From NCBI GenBank assembly GCA_014860575.1, contig JACZJK010000052.1:99420-163419 (forward strand): a DNA stretch of 64,000 nt, read 5' to 3'. A program made the translations under genes and the position numbers. The stretch is from Bacteroidales bacterium. Its GTDB lineage: Bacteria; Bacteroidota; Bacteroidia; Bacteroidales; JAAYJT01. Within the stretch, counting starts at the first letter, position 1; each line of letters opens with the position of its first letter. Below, in pieces: positions 1 to 8,581 of the stretch. The notes under the pieces are model-generated. The model had not been told where the DNA came from. It saw only the letters and a program-made list of their open reading frames with translations, and ran no database searches.

Positions 1-681
1 TTTGTGTTCAACGACCTGGAATTATGGTGGCAAAGAACAACAGACGGACTTGAAGCAATTGAAGAATTGTTCAGGATAATCGAGAAATTCGGTAAAAAGC
101 ATTTATTCATTGTCAACTGCCGTAATTGGACCTATTATTTCCTGAACCGTTTTTATGGCCTCGAAAAGTATTTTCTTGCCCACATTGAATGCGAACCATT
201 TGATGCACGTGAGTTAAAAGAAATGATTATGATTAGACATAAGGCTGGTGGCTTGATCTTTAAGATTAACAAAAAAGAAGAAAGCAATTACAGTCAGTAT
301 GATTATGCACAACTTTTTAATCGTTATTTTACACTTAGTGACGGAAATCCAGGATATGCTATCAGGGCATGGATCAACAATATTACCGGCATTAACGGTA
401 AAACTATTGAATTGCGAAAGCCTGTTGTTCCTGATTCGAGCAGCCTGGCAAACCTGAGCCATGAAATGATGCTGGTAGTCCTTCAGTTTGTTTTGCATCG
501 TAGGTTCACACCTGCAAAGCTTGCAGATGTATTGCACAAAACTGAGCAATATGCATCTATGATGATAGGCGATATGCATCGTGTTGGCCTTCTGGAAGAA
601 AAATTTCCTGGGGTATTTGCGCTCAACATCGTATTAGAGCCATTTCTGGTGGAAGAGCTAAAACAAAAGAAGTTGCTCTGA
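1..681 (+). CDS. AAA/STAND-type ATPase, C-terminal part (truncated by window start)
   Basis: The frame is open to the first base, so this is the 3' end of a larger gene; the GTG at 4 is probably internal. The start resembles a Walker B strand (VFNDLE, about residues 1-6), followed by a hydrophobic strand ending in a polar residue (FIVNCRN, about 35-41) that fits sensor 1 of an AAA-type ATPase. The last 70 residues look like a helical, winged-helix-like lid. The Walker A part lies outside the window. The MscS-like gene starts 43 bp downstream on the same strand, so they may be co-transcribed. Fold assignment rests on pattern only; no specific function can be given. Confidence 0.55.
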   Translation, partial: FVFNDLELWWQRTTDGLEAIEELFRIIEKFGKKHLFIVNCRNWTYYFLNRFYGLEKYFLAHIECEPFDARELKEMIMIRHKAGGLIFKINKKEESNYSQYDYAQLFNRYFTLSDGNPGYAIRAWINNITGINGKTIELRKPVVPDSSSLANLSHEMMLVVLQFVLHRRFTPAKLADVLHKTEQYASMMIGDMHRVGLLEEKFPGVFALNIVLEPFLVEELKQKKLL

Positions 682-723
682 TACACAATGATACATTAAT
701 TTGATACAGACAAAATTATTGTT

Positions 724-1428
724 ATGAAAAGCATTTTATACCTGGTTGCCGGCGTGGGGCTGTTTATTCTTTTTAACTTAAGCTTCATGTTATTGCAAAA
801 ACTGGCTTATAACAAAAAATCAGTCAGGCTTTTTCTGAGGGTTTTTCCAGTCATTGAGCTTGTTGCCTGGTTAGTTTTTGCCGTTTTTACGCTTAAAGGT
901 CTGTTGAGTGAAATGGAAGGTTATCAGGAAATCATTATCGTTGTGGTTTCGATAATACTGATAACAATTGGCTGGTACTTTCTACGCGACTACATTGCCG
1001 GCACAATACTTAAAGTTGAAAATGCTTTTGCGGTGAACCAGCAGATTATTACTCCTGAAATTCATGGAACAATCAAGAAGGTGGGATACCGCAGTCTTGA
1101 AGTGGAAAGTGAGTCCGGGCAGTTTTCGAAATTACCCTACAGCCGCTTGTCAGGCCAGATTTTTAGCTTGCAGGCTCCCGCTGAATCAATTCTCAGTCAC
1201 GAGCTCACTATGGAAATTCCTTCAACACAGAAGATTGAGAGCATCAAGGAGCAAATTGTAAAGGAACTGTTATTATTACCTTGGGTTTCGGTAAATCATA
1301 CACCTGAAATAAAAACAATAAGTGAAACGAACGAAGTAATTACCCTGCGGATAATTTATAGCACATCAAATGAAAATCAAACCTCTGTCATCAATCAATA
1401 CATAAGAAAACGATTCGAAGAAAAATGA
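724..1428 (+). CDS. MscS-like mechanosensitive ion channel protein
   Basis: This 234-residue inner-membrane protein has three predicted membrane segments (about residues 3-24, 37-61 and 70-91). They are followed by the beta domain typical of MscS channels (about 93-145: FLRDYIAGTILKVENAF, then a G-T-I-K-K-V-G-Y-R strand) and a cytoplasmic alpha/beta region. MscS proteins open under membrane tension and release small solutes during osmotic downshift. The usual pore-helix glycine/alanine pattern is only partly kept, so a signalling or non-selective role is possible. The stop overlaps the next start (ATGA), which indicates translational coupling to the CPBP gene. Confidence 0.75.
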   Translation: MKSILYLVAGVGLFILFNLSFMLLQKLAYNKKSVRLFLRVFPVIELVAWLVFAVFTLKGLLSEMEGYQEIIIVVVSIILITIGWYFLRDYIAGTILKVENAFAVNQQIITPEIHGTIKKVGYRSLEVESESGQFSKLPYSRLSGQIFSLQAPAESILSHELTMEIPSTQKIESIKEQIVKELLLLPWVSVNHTPEIKTISETNEVITLRIIYSTSNENQTSVINQYIRKRFEEK

Positions 1429-2048
1429 GAAGGTTCTTACTTGTATCTGAACTTATTGTACTTTTTATCGGCGTGCCATTGCTGTTTTATTTTGATTGGA
1501 TCCCCGGGCCAAAGTCCATTCCGTTGCTGCTTGCATTTGTTTATTGTTTGGCCGTTCTTCTCTTGGATAAGAATTTCGATCGCAAAAAACTCGGCGCTAA
1601 TCGTTTTCGTGGTTTCAGATGTATCATGGTACGATTTTTCTTCACTGCCGCTTTGCTTACCGTTTACCTGTTGATCTTCGAACCCCAAAACCTCTTTGTT
1701 ATTCCGAAGGAAAAACCCTGGCTTTGGGTGGCCATCATGGTTTTCTATCCTTTGTGGTCGGCCTTGCCGCAGGAACTTATTTTCCGTGTTTTCTATTTTC
1801 ACCGATATCAGCAAATCATTCCGAACAAAAAACTGCTCTTGTTTCTGAATGCTTTTCTCTTTGCCTTCATGCATATTATTTTCAATAACTGGATTGCTTT
1901 ATTCGGAGGTTTCATTGTTGGTATTTTTTGGGCACAAACCTATTTACGAAACCAATCTCTGCTCACTGTAAGCATTGAGCACGCCATTTATGGCAACTTT
2001 ATTTATACCATTGGCCTAGGGCATTATTTTTATGTGCCTGATTTTTGA
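1425..2048 (+). CDS. CPBP (CAAX/Abi) family intramembrane protease-like protein
   Basis: This is a 207-residue polytopic membrane protein with the CPBP/Rce1 motif set: QELIFR at 116-121 (family consensus EExxxR), FAFMHIIFNN with His150 and Asn154, and His186 in a final conserved segment. In Rce1 the first Glu of EExxxR is the catalytic base; here it is Gln116, while the His and Asn positions remain. It may be a catalytically altered branch or may use Glu117. It overlaps the MscS-like gene by 4 bp, so the two are made together. Substrates of bacterial CPBP proteins vary (bacteriocin immunity, sorting-signal cleavage), and none is indicated here. Confidence 0.75.
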   Translation: MRRFLLVSELIVLFIGVPLLFYFDWIPGPKSIPLLLAFVYCLAVLLLDKNFDRKKLGANRFRGFRCIMVRFFFTAALLTVYLLIFEPQNLFVIPKEKPWLWVAIMVFYPLWSALPQELIFRVFYFHRYQQIIPNKKLLLFLNAFLFAFMHIIFNNWIALFGGFIVGIFWAQTYLRNQSLLTVSIEHAIYGNFIYTIGLGHYFYVPDF

Positions 2049-2209
2049 TGATTTATCAGGATGCGAAAATTTTTCGATCCCAGTCAAAAACTAAGGCTGA
2101 ACCATTGCCTCATTTGCCATAATACCAAAGCAGTTTTCAAACAAAACGCTACCAATTACTTTCAAAATATTTCACCTGAAGTTGTGATTATTTGCAATAA
2201 GGATTAATA

Positions 2210-2223
2210 CCTTAACGTTAAGG
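2210..2223. repeat. 14-bp perfect palindrome upstream of secreted-protein operon
   Basis: The sequence CCTTAACGTTAAGG reads identically on both strands and lies 84 bp upstream of the lipoprotein start at 2307. It has no T-run, so it is not a terminator. A dimeric regulator site is possible but not supported further. Confidence 0.35.
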
Positions 2224-2306
2224 ATGCAATGACTGAGAGGGCAAAGGATTTTAGGGTTTTGACTTCATCGAACAAGCAAGACCATTAATATTTAATAATT
2301 ATAACA

Positions 2307-3029
2307 ATGAACCGGGAAAAAATCAGATTTATGAAAAGCTTATACCAAAACAAACTGGCAGCATGGCTGCCTGTAAACAGAATGCTTGTATTTGTACTTG
2401 CAGGGTTGTTGGCATTTGGCGGCACTTCCTGTTCGAGCCAGAAACGGCTTGCAAAAAAACATGCTAAGGAAGCACGATTGGCACAAATCGAACAGGCCAA
2501 AGCCGAACTGTTTGAAATTATCAACGACGATGGCTTTTTAGCGCTCGAAGTGAAAGAACGAAAACTACAGGCTGTTAAAGACATGAACCTTGATGATAAA
2601 GAAATAAACGATCTGATTATCAGGGCTGAAGAGAAACTTGCCCGCGACAGGGTTGAATACCTGAAGAAACAGGAAGAAGAAGCAAAACGTGCTGAAGAGG
2701 AACGTCTGGAGAGAATTCGTCTAGAACAGGAAAAAGCCACAAAATTTAGCCCGCTTCAGAATGCACTTGTTGGAGTTGCTGCGGCTTCCAACCTCCGTGA
2801 TGCCAATAGCAGAATAAGTGATGCATTAAAATTGTTTGCCTCACCCGATGTTCCTGTACTGATTCTGATCAGTGAAGAAGGAGTTGTAAAAGATTACGAC
2901 CGGCCAACTACAATCCAGAAATACCTGGAACTGTTAAAAGATCAGAAGCGATACAACAACGACATTGAAAGCGTCAAATACGATGCTGCCGGAAAAGTCA
3001 CAGAACTTGAATTAAGAACAAGATATTAA
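2307..3029 (+). CDS. Lipoprotein with charged coiled-coil region, unknown function
   Basis: A hydrophobic segment ends in a lipobox-like GGTSC (Cys42 from this start), so the mature protein should be lipid-anchored. The start is uncertain: Met9 or Met26 would give a more usual signal length. Residues ~45-125 are very rich in Lys, Glu, Arg and Ala (KKQEEEAKRAEEERLERIR) and should form a coiled coil; a compact C-terminal domain follows (~140-240). It is the first of four same-strand genes separated by 14 bp or overlapping (2307-7093), all coding for exported proteins, so it is probably part of one envelope-associated operon. No family was recognised. Confidence 0.65.
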   Translation: MNREKIRFMKSLYQNKLAAWLPVNRMLVFVLAGLLAFGGTSCSSQKRLAKKHAKEARLAQIEQAKAELFEIINDDGFLALEVKERKLQAVKDMNLDDKEINDLIIRAEEKLARDRVEYLKKQEEEAKRAEEERLERIRLEQEKATKFSPLQNALVGVAAASNLRDANSRISDALKLFASPDVPVLILISEEGVVKDYDRPTTIQKYLELLKDQKRYNNDIESVKYDAAGKVTELELRTRY

Positions 3030-3043
3030 AAACCCGAATAAAG

Positions 3044-3619
3044 ATGAAAACAAGAATATTGCTGATTATCTTCATGTTGGCCTCACTACCGGTGGTACTG
3101 AAAGCCCAGGCTAATGATCTGAGCCCTGCACGCAAACAGGCGATTGATTCACTGGCGCTCGAAAAAGTCAGGGATCTGAGTAAGTATATTTCAATTGTTG
3201 GTAATAAAAACACTCCCTGGGCTGAGGCTAACCGGGTAATTGAACGCACCCTTGAATTGTTCGCCGATGGAAGCCAGATGGGTGTTTCATCATTGTACCG
3301 TCCCGAGATTGCATTCTATAGCGTTCGCGAATACCTTGAAAGGCTCATGGCCTTGAATTACGATAATGTTAAAATTGAATGGTATGATATTCATTATATC
3401 AGCGATCTTGAACGCCAACCCGATGGACGTTATGTTGGTGTGATAACCATTTACCAGATATTTGAAGGTACCGTTGGCGATAAAATGGTGTACCGCGATA
3501 CAACCAAGAAAGACATCACAATTTATGTTGAACGCAAACAAACACAAATTGGTGGGCGGCTCATTGATTTCTGGGATGTACTTTTAGGCGATATCAGGGT
3601 CACTGAAACAACTCCATGA
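3044..3619 (+). CDS. Secreted protein, unknown function
   Basis: This 191-residue protein has a clear signal peptide (MKTRILLIIFMLASLPVVLKAQA, cleavage near residue 22). The rest is a mixed alpha/beta domain of ~165 residues. Its layout of helices followed by alternating strands (RYVGVITIYQIFEG, KDITIYVERK) recalls small NTF2-like periplasmic domains, though this is not a firm match. It lies 14 bp after the lipoprotein gene and overlaps the next gene by 4 bp. It probably acts in the periplasm together with its neighbours. Confidence 0.6.
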   Translation: MKTRILLIIFMLASLPVVLKAQANDLSPARKQAIDSLALEKVRDLSKYISIVGNKNTPWAEANRVIERTLELFADGSQMGVSSLYRPEIAFYSVREYLERLMALNYDNVKIEWYDIHYISDLERQPDGRYVGVITIYQIFEGTVGDKMVYRDTTKKDITIYVERKQTQIGGRLIDFWDVLLGDIRVTETTP

Positions 3620-4443
3620 TAAGGTTCGTTTTTTTTGCTTTCTTCTTGCTGCAATGCTTTGTGCTCTCAATGGCACAAAGCATTGATAGTTATTTGGGCG
3701 ATGAAGCCACGCTTTATGCCCAGACCAAACAAGTAAACCAGTTTTTCAGACGCTTTAATGGCGAGGAAGGCTCAAACGGTCAACGCTATCAACTGAATGA
3801 TCCCGATTATCGTGATGCTGCAGTGCGGAAAAAGTATCTCCAAATGATCTTTGACCTTGAGAGTCCTTATATTGATAAGACCCAGCGCCGCGATTTTATT
3901 GAGCAGGTTACAGCCAAATCTGATCCGCTGCTGTTAAACTTTCATACAGGCGATTGGTTTGCTGAAGTCACAACCAGGTTTATGTACTATGGCAGAGAAG
4001 AAAAAGTAACGCTGTTTCTAAAACTGGAAGAAGAAAACCACGGCTATAAATGGGTCATCACAAATTTATTCTTCAAACCTTTCCATGAATTATTTATTAA
4101 TGAAGACGATGGCAAATTGCACTTTCTTCATCCGCTCAGTCATGAGCTTGATTTTATGAACCTGATCAAAGTGTTTAAGGAAACCCAAAAAGTGGCTAAT
4201 TATGCAGCAAGTGGTTTTAAACCTGATTATCTCAGTGTGTTTCTTTATGAATTGAAAAGAAACAATTTAACTTTTCAAACTGTTTTAAACGTGAAATTCC
4301 ATTTTTTCCAGGTTCCGGGATGGTATTTTGAGCTGTCGGATACACAGCGCAGCGGCCCGAACTCTGGATGGTTAATAAGTAGCTTGGTTGATATCAGTGA
4401 AATAAATAAAGACGATTTGTTGAAATACATATACTATGAATAG
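3616..4443 (+). CDS. Secreted protein, unknown function
   Basis: This 275-residue protein has a signal peptide (cleavage after SMAQ, near residue 21) and no further membrane segments. The mature part begins with a helical region (QTKQVNQFFRRFNGEEG), followed by a strand-rich middle (FAEVTTRFMYYGREEKVTLFLKL) and a C-terminal region rich in aromatic residues. It overlaps the upstream gene (ATGA) and the downstream leucine-rich-repeat gene (8 bp). The tight coupling suggests the three products are needed in similar amounts, perhaps as an envelope complex. No known domain was recognised. Confidence 0.6.
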   Translation: MIRFVFFAFFLLQCFVLSMAQSIDSYLGDEATLYAQTKQVNQFFRRFNGEEGSNGQRYQLNDPDYRDAAVRKKYLQMIFDLESPYIDKTQRRDFIEQVTAKSDPLLLNFHTGDWFAEVTTRFMYYGREEKVTLFLKLEEENHGYKWVITNLFFKPFHELFINEDDGKLHFLHPLSHELDFMNLIKVFKETQKVANYAASGFKPDYLSVFLYELKRNNLTFQTVLNVKFHFFQVPGWYFELSDTQRSGPNSGWLISSLVDISEINKDDLLKYIYYE

Positions 4444-7093
4444 GGCATATTCTACCCTGTTATTTTCCTGCATCGTCCTGATGCTTTCTGCATATCCTGT
4501 TGAAATTTTCGGACAAGAAAAGACCTCAAAACCAACTTTGTCACAGGAAGATATGCTTGAATTCACCCGCCAGTCAGAGCAATTGGTGAGGTTTATGGAA
4601 TATGCATTTAACTCAATTGGCGACCCCAACGTGAGCGCCAGGGAAAAAGATATTATAATCAATCAAAGTTACCTGAAGTTTTTTACCTCCAGCAAGGTTC
4701 AAATTGAAGACGATCTTGTTGAAGGTCGCTTTACAGTCACCAACAAGGAGGTGCAGGCCTACCTGAAAGATCTGGATTTTTTCTTTCAGAATGTTGAATT
4801 CACCTTTACGATTGAAGACATTTCCTATAATGTAAATGATAAAGGCCAGGTTTTCTTCATCGTTACCTCAACCCGAAACCTGAGTGGGAAAACAGTCGAA
4901 GGCGACTCCATTTATAACAACCAGGCCCGCTTCATCGAAATCAATCTTGATCGCGATAAACGCGATTTAAAAATAGCCAGCATATACACAACCAAGCTAA
5001 GCGAAAAAGAAGACATGCGTAACTGGTGGGCAAGCCTGGATTCCGATTGGCGGTTGTATTTTGCAAAAGGAACTATGATTAACGAAAACCTGCCACTGAA
5101 AGACATTGTCAGCTTTGAAGATGGCAAAATCCTGATCGAACGCTTCCATTCAACTGTAATTGAAGGTTATGTTATGGAAACACGTCGTGCTGATACGATG
5201 TTTTTGAATACCGGTGAAATCTATCGCGAAATAGGTCGGATATGGAAGATGGAAAGCATTGATATATCTGATTTTTCTTTTATTTCTGATCTCTCACCTC
5301 TTGCTAAATTATCCGAACTCAAAACCATCAATATCAGTGGTTCTCATGTTGATGATCTCACACCAATACGTAACCTTACCCGTCTTGAGAACCTGATAAT
5401 TTCAAAAACCTTTGTTCAGCGTCTCGATCCATTGCGTCACGCGATCAACATGAAGTCATTGGATATCAGCAATACTACCATTAACGATCTGTCACCTGTA
5501 AGCGCGTTCCCATCTCTTGAACGCATCAATTTTGCCAATACGCTGGTTGAGGATCTCACAGCACTTACCGATTTGAGCTTATTGCGCGATATCCGGCTTA
5601 CCAACACACCTGTGATGGATCTTAATCCCTTAGGTGGATTAATTAGCTGCATTGTACTTGATATTTCGAACACAAACATCAGCAGTATTGATGCACTCGG
5701 CGATTTACAATCCCTTGAAAGATTGCATGCCGATAATACTAAAATTACAGATCTTGAGGCGCTTACAAGCTTGTCTAACCTTCAGTACCTTTTAATTGAG
5801 GGAACCGGGATAAGCACTATTCAGGTACTTTCCGGTTTGCCATCACTTCAGCGTATTTATTGTGATCGAACTCCAATTACAAGAGAGGAAGCCAATAAAT
5901 TTATGCAGGAAAATCCAAAGGTCCTGGTTATACATGAGTCAGAAGCACTTTCAACATGGTGGAATGGAGTTCCTCAATCCTGGAGAAATGTTTTCGGAAA
6001 ATATGTTCCCTTATCCGAACCACCCACCCGCGAAGAACTGCACGAAGTTGCAAATCTTACTCTTATTGATATTAGCGGCAACAAGGAAATACTCAGCCTT
6101 TCACCACTTCAGAAGTTACTCGGGCTTAGGTCGTTGCTAGCGCGCGAAACGAATATCTTCACTATTGAAACCCTAAAGGAGAATATTGATTTAGTTGAAC
6201 TTGATGTTTCTTCCACGCATATTCAAGACATTAAAGTGTTGGCGAACCTTCGGATTCTGGAAACAGTAAAGTTTGCTTATACCCCTGTGGATGATTTATC
6301 ACCATTACAATCAAATTATCAACTAAAGCATCTTGATCTGGAATTTACCAATGTAGTTTCACTTTTACCAATCACTACCCACACTAATCTGGAAATGGTA
6401 ATTTGTGATGGAATTCAGGTAAACGCGGAAGAATTGTCATTGATTTACGATGCGAACCCGCTTGTAACCGTGATCCACCAAACCGAATTTTTAACTGAGT
6501 GGTGGCAGAATTTACCTGAAGCCTGGGTAAATATTTTAAAGTCGCAGCTTACTATTGATAATCCACCAACAAAGTATGATCTGCATCGCATGATTGACCA
6601 GCATGAACTTGACATCAGCAATACCCGCGAACTTCAGGGTCTTAAGCACATTGAGTTATTCCACCGTTTACGGGTTCTTAAAATGACGGATTTACAGGTA
6701 ACAGACCTTGCCTCACTCGGGTCACTCAGGAATCTTGAGGAATTGTATTGTTCAAATAATCCTATAAGCAGTCTTCAACCCTTAGGCCAAATGAATAAGC
6801 TCACGGTTTTGGATTGTTCAAATACAATGGTACGAAACCTGAATGATTTAAGAAACCTGCCAAATCTTAGAGTTCTAAATATTTCAGGAACTCAGGTTAG
6901 GAGCCTGAGGCCACTAAGCAATTTGCACTCATTACGTCAACTTGATTGCTACAATACAAAGATAATCAGCCTGATCCCACTCGAGAGCCTCAAAGGATTG
7001 GAACTTCTCAGATGCTATAATACCAATGTATGGCAATACTTTATTAACCGTTTTAAGAGAGCTGTTCCAGACTGCGAAGTTGTGTATTATTAG
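4436..7093 (+). CDS. Secreted leucine-rich-repeat protein with three WW-type linker modules
   Basis: This 885-residue protein has a signal peptide (~1-26), an N-terminal globular region (~27-190), then long runs of ~22-residue leucine-rich repeats of the short internalin type (L..L..L.LSNT.I.DL.PL.). The repeats fall into three blocks, about 280-490, 545-670 and 715-875. A recurrent ~45-residue module with the pattern WW..LP.SW...F precedes each block, with its WW near 197, 508 and 691. Such solenoids bind proteins or glycans at the cell surface. No T9SS sorting domain or lipobox is visible, so its final location is unclear. It is the last gene of the four-gene operon and the most likely recognition component. 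Confidence 0.75.
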   Translation: MNRAYSTLLFSCIVLMLSAYPVEIFGQEKTSKPTLSQEDMLEFTRQSEQLVRFMEYAFNSIGDPNVSAREKDIIINQSYLKFFTSSKVQIEDDLVEGRFTVTNKEVQAYLKDLDFFFQNVEFTFTIEDISYNVNDKGQVFFIVTSTRNLSGKTVEGDSIYNNQARFIEINLDRDKRDLKIASIYTTKLSEKEDMRNWWASLDSDWRLYFAKGTMINENLPLKDIVSFEDGKILIERFHSTVIEGYVMETRRADTMFLNTGEIYREIGRIWKMESIDISDFSFISDLSPLAKLSELKTINISGSHVDDLTPIRNLTRLENLIISKTFVQRLDPLRHAINMKSLDISNTTINDLSPVSAFPSLERINFANTLVEDLTALTDLSLLRDIRLTNTPVMDLNPLGGLISCIVLDISNTNISSIDALGDLQSLERLHADNTKITDLEALTSLSNLQYLLIEGTGISTIQVLSGLPSLQRIYCDRTPITREEANKFMQENPKVLVIHESEALSTWWNGVPQSWRNVFGKYVPLSEPPTREELHEVANLTLIDISGNKEILSLSPLQKLLGLRSLLARETNIFTIETLKENIDLVELDVSSTHIQDIKVLANLRILETVKFAYTPVDDLSPLQSNYQLKHLDLEFTNVVSLLPITTHTNLEMVICDGIQVNAEELSLIYDANPLVTVIHQTEFLTEWWQNLPEAWVNILKSQLTIDNPPTKYDLHRMIDQHELDISNTRELQGLKHIELFHRLRVLKMTDLQVTDLASLGSLRNLEELYCSNNPISSLQPLGQMNKLTVLDCSNTMVRNLNDLRNLPNLRVLNISGTQVRSLRPLSNLHSLRQLDCYNTKIISLIPLESLKGLELLRCYNTNVWQYFINRFKRAVPDCEVVYY

Positions 7094-7288
7094 CATATTT
7101 CCTCAACCCGTTTCCTCAATACGGGGAATTTTTCCACGCTGCTTTTTTTCTCCTATTCTCAACACTTTGGTTCATTAACTATAAAGCCCTTATAAATAGT
7201 AGAGTAAAATAATAAATCTTGTCAAAAGGCAGGTTTGGCAAGGTTTTTATAATGATGATAGCATCGCACATTTCTAAAAAATACGGCC

Positions 7289-7495
7289 ATGTTTGAATTA
7301 TCAAAATACATTTTACTACAGTACAGTTTCGACGAATCACTATTCGGTAAGGAACTAAGAAAAATCCTTCTTTGGATGGGTGAAGAAAAAGATGAAGAAA
7401 AAATGAAGTTACGCGACTGGTGTGTTAACAATTATGGAAATACATACGGAAGAACAATTCGCCGTATTTTCAGAAGTGCAAATGCCAGCGCTTAA
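7289..7495 (+). CDS. Small conserved-type protein, unknown function
   Basis: This 68-residue protein has no signal peptide. It is helical, mixed in charge and ends in a basic stretch (NTYGRTIRRIFRSANA). It stands alone between the LRR operon and the S24 regulator and is followed by a strong hairpin terminator at 7540-7576, which supports an expressed single gene. Composition is that of a compact soluble protein. Function unknown. Confidence 0.6.
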   Translation: MFELSKYILLQYSFDESLFGKELRKILLWMGEEKDEEKMKLRDWCVNNYGNTYGRTIRRIFRSANASA

Positions 7496-7539
7496 TTAAA
7501 GATAGTAAGAATTGCTTTTTTCTGTTTTGTTCTCCTTTT

Positions 7540-7576
7540 GCAGCAGATAATGGGGTGATTATCTGCTGCTTTTTTT
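7540..7576 (+). terminator. Rho-independent terminator
   Basis: A perfect 12-bp stem (GCAGCAGATAAT / ATTATCTGCTGC) with a 6-nt loop is followed by seven T. It closes the small gene ending at 7495 and separates it from the convergent S24 regulator gene. Confidence 0.9.
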
Positions 7577-7591
7577 GTGCCGATTTGTAAA

Positions 7592-8443
7592 TTATTGCTC
7601 AGGAAAAGGAAGTTTTGATGGCTGGGCGTTTATTTCTCGTTTTATCATATCCACATCTCTTTTTAGCTGTACAATGGTTTGCGTAAGTTCTTCCCGCGGA
7701 AGGTTTGGTTCAGGTACCTCTGAACTGATATAATGCACGAAGCGCCACATTTCCCGAATCTCTTTTCCATCAATCTCATAAGGTTCGTACAATGAGTTCA
7801 GTGAGTAAGCCCGTAGTTTACCTTCCGTTTTCAATAAATTCTGAACAATCTTAAAAACAAGTCCATCAGCAATTGTCAGGATGATATATGCCTGCCCGTC
7901 GCGAACCAGGTTCCAGTTTTGAATAAATTCACCTGTCACCATTGAGCCGTCGGGAATAGGCAGCATGGAATCACCAGTTATCTGAAAAGTCCGGTATTTC
8001 TTTTCCTTTGAAAGAAAAGGCAACTGAAAAGCTGGCAAGATCTTTATGTACTCAGGATCGGCAAAACCTGTAGCATAGCCTGCCGAAGCCTTTTCATTTA
8101 CCAGTTCAATATTCTCTTCGTTGCCGGGATCAACCGTTGTTGTTAGAACCCTCAGGTTGCTTCCCGAATAAAATATATCATACCCCATTTCTATTTGCGA
8201 CAGCTCACTTTCTCTCAACGCCGACAGGTTAACCTTCAATAAGGTGTCAACAGAGACTTTATAATACTTTGAAAATTCAATGAGGACATCAATTCCTGGC
8301 TCGGCAACCTCATTTTCGTAACCGCTCAGGGTGGAGCGTTTCATTTCCAGCGAAAAGGCTACATCTTCCTGGGTGCGGCCGCGGCGTTTGCGTAGTAATT
8401 TGATGTTATTGGCGAATTGCATGGCTTTAATGTATTTTACCAA
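7592..8443 (-). CDS. XRE-family HTH / S24 peptidase (LexA-like) regulator
   Basis: This 283-residue protein (276 if Met8 at 8422 is used) has an N-terminal XRE helix-turn-helix (~10-65) and a C-terminal S24/LexA-type domain (~115-235). The catalytic dyad fits Ser159 (GDSMLPI) and Lys198 (LVFKIV). The Ala121-Gly122 bond in KASAGYATGF is in the place of the self-cleavage site of LexA/CI proteins. A charged tail follows (~235-283). Such regulators repress DNA-damage genes and are inactivated by RecA-stimulated self-cleavage. It is transcribed away from dinB across a 138-bp gap, so it probably controls dinB and itself. Confidence 0.85.
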   Translation of the reverse strand: MVKYIKAMQFANNIKLLRKRRGRTQEDVAFSLEMKRSTLSGYENEVAEPGIDVLIEFSKYYKVSVDTLLKVNLSALRESELSQIEMGYDIFYSGSNLRVLTTTVDPGNEENIELVNEKASAGYATGFADPEYIKILPAFQLPFLSKEKKYRTFQITGDSMLPIPDGSMVTGEFIQNWNLVRDGQAYIILTIADGLVFKIVQNLLKTEGKLRAYSLNSLYEPYEIDGKEIREMWRFVHYISSEVPEPNLPREELTQTIVQLKRDVDMIKREINAQPSKLPFPEQ

Positions 8444-8581
8444 GGTGATTAAAATTTTTAGGATCCGGTTGCTTTTAAGAAATAATGATTATATTGTCGT
8501 CAATAAATTGATTAAATACTGATCAAAGGTAATACATTGTTTAAACATTTATAAAAAAATCATAATTTTTTTTTCAAAAAA
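8444..8581. promoter_or_regulatory. Divergent S24 regulator / dinB control region
   Basis: This 138-bp AT-rich intergenic region must hold both divergent promoters. It contains a 10-bp perfect palindrome TGTTTAAACA (8538-8547), 34 bp before the dinB start, and an AATCAATTT-type stretch near 8505-8518. The palindrome is a candidate operator for the S24 regulator. No clear TAnnTTTG box was found on either strand. Confidence 0.4.
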
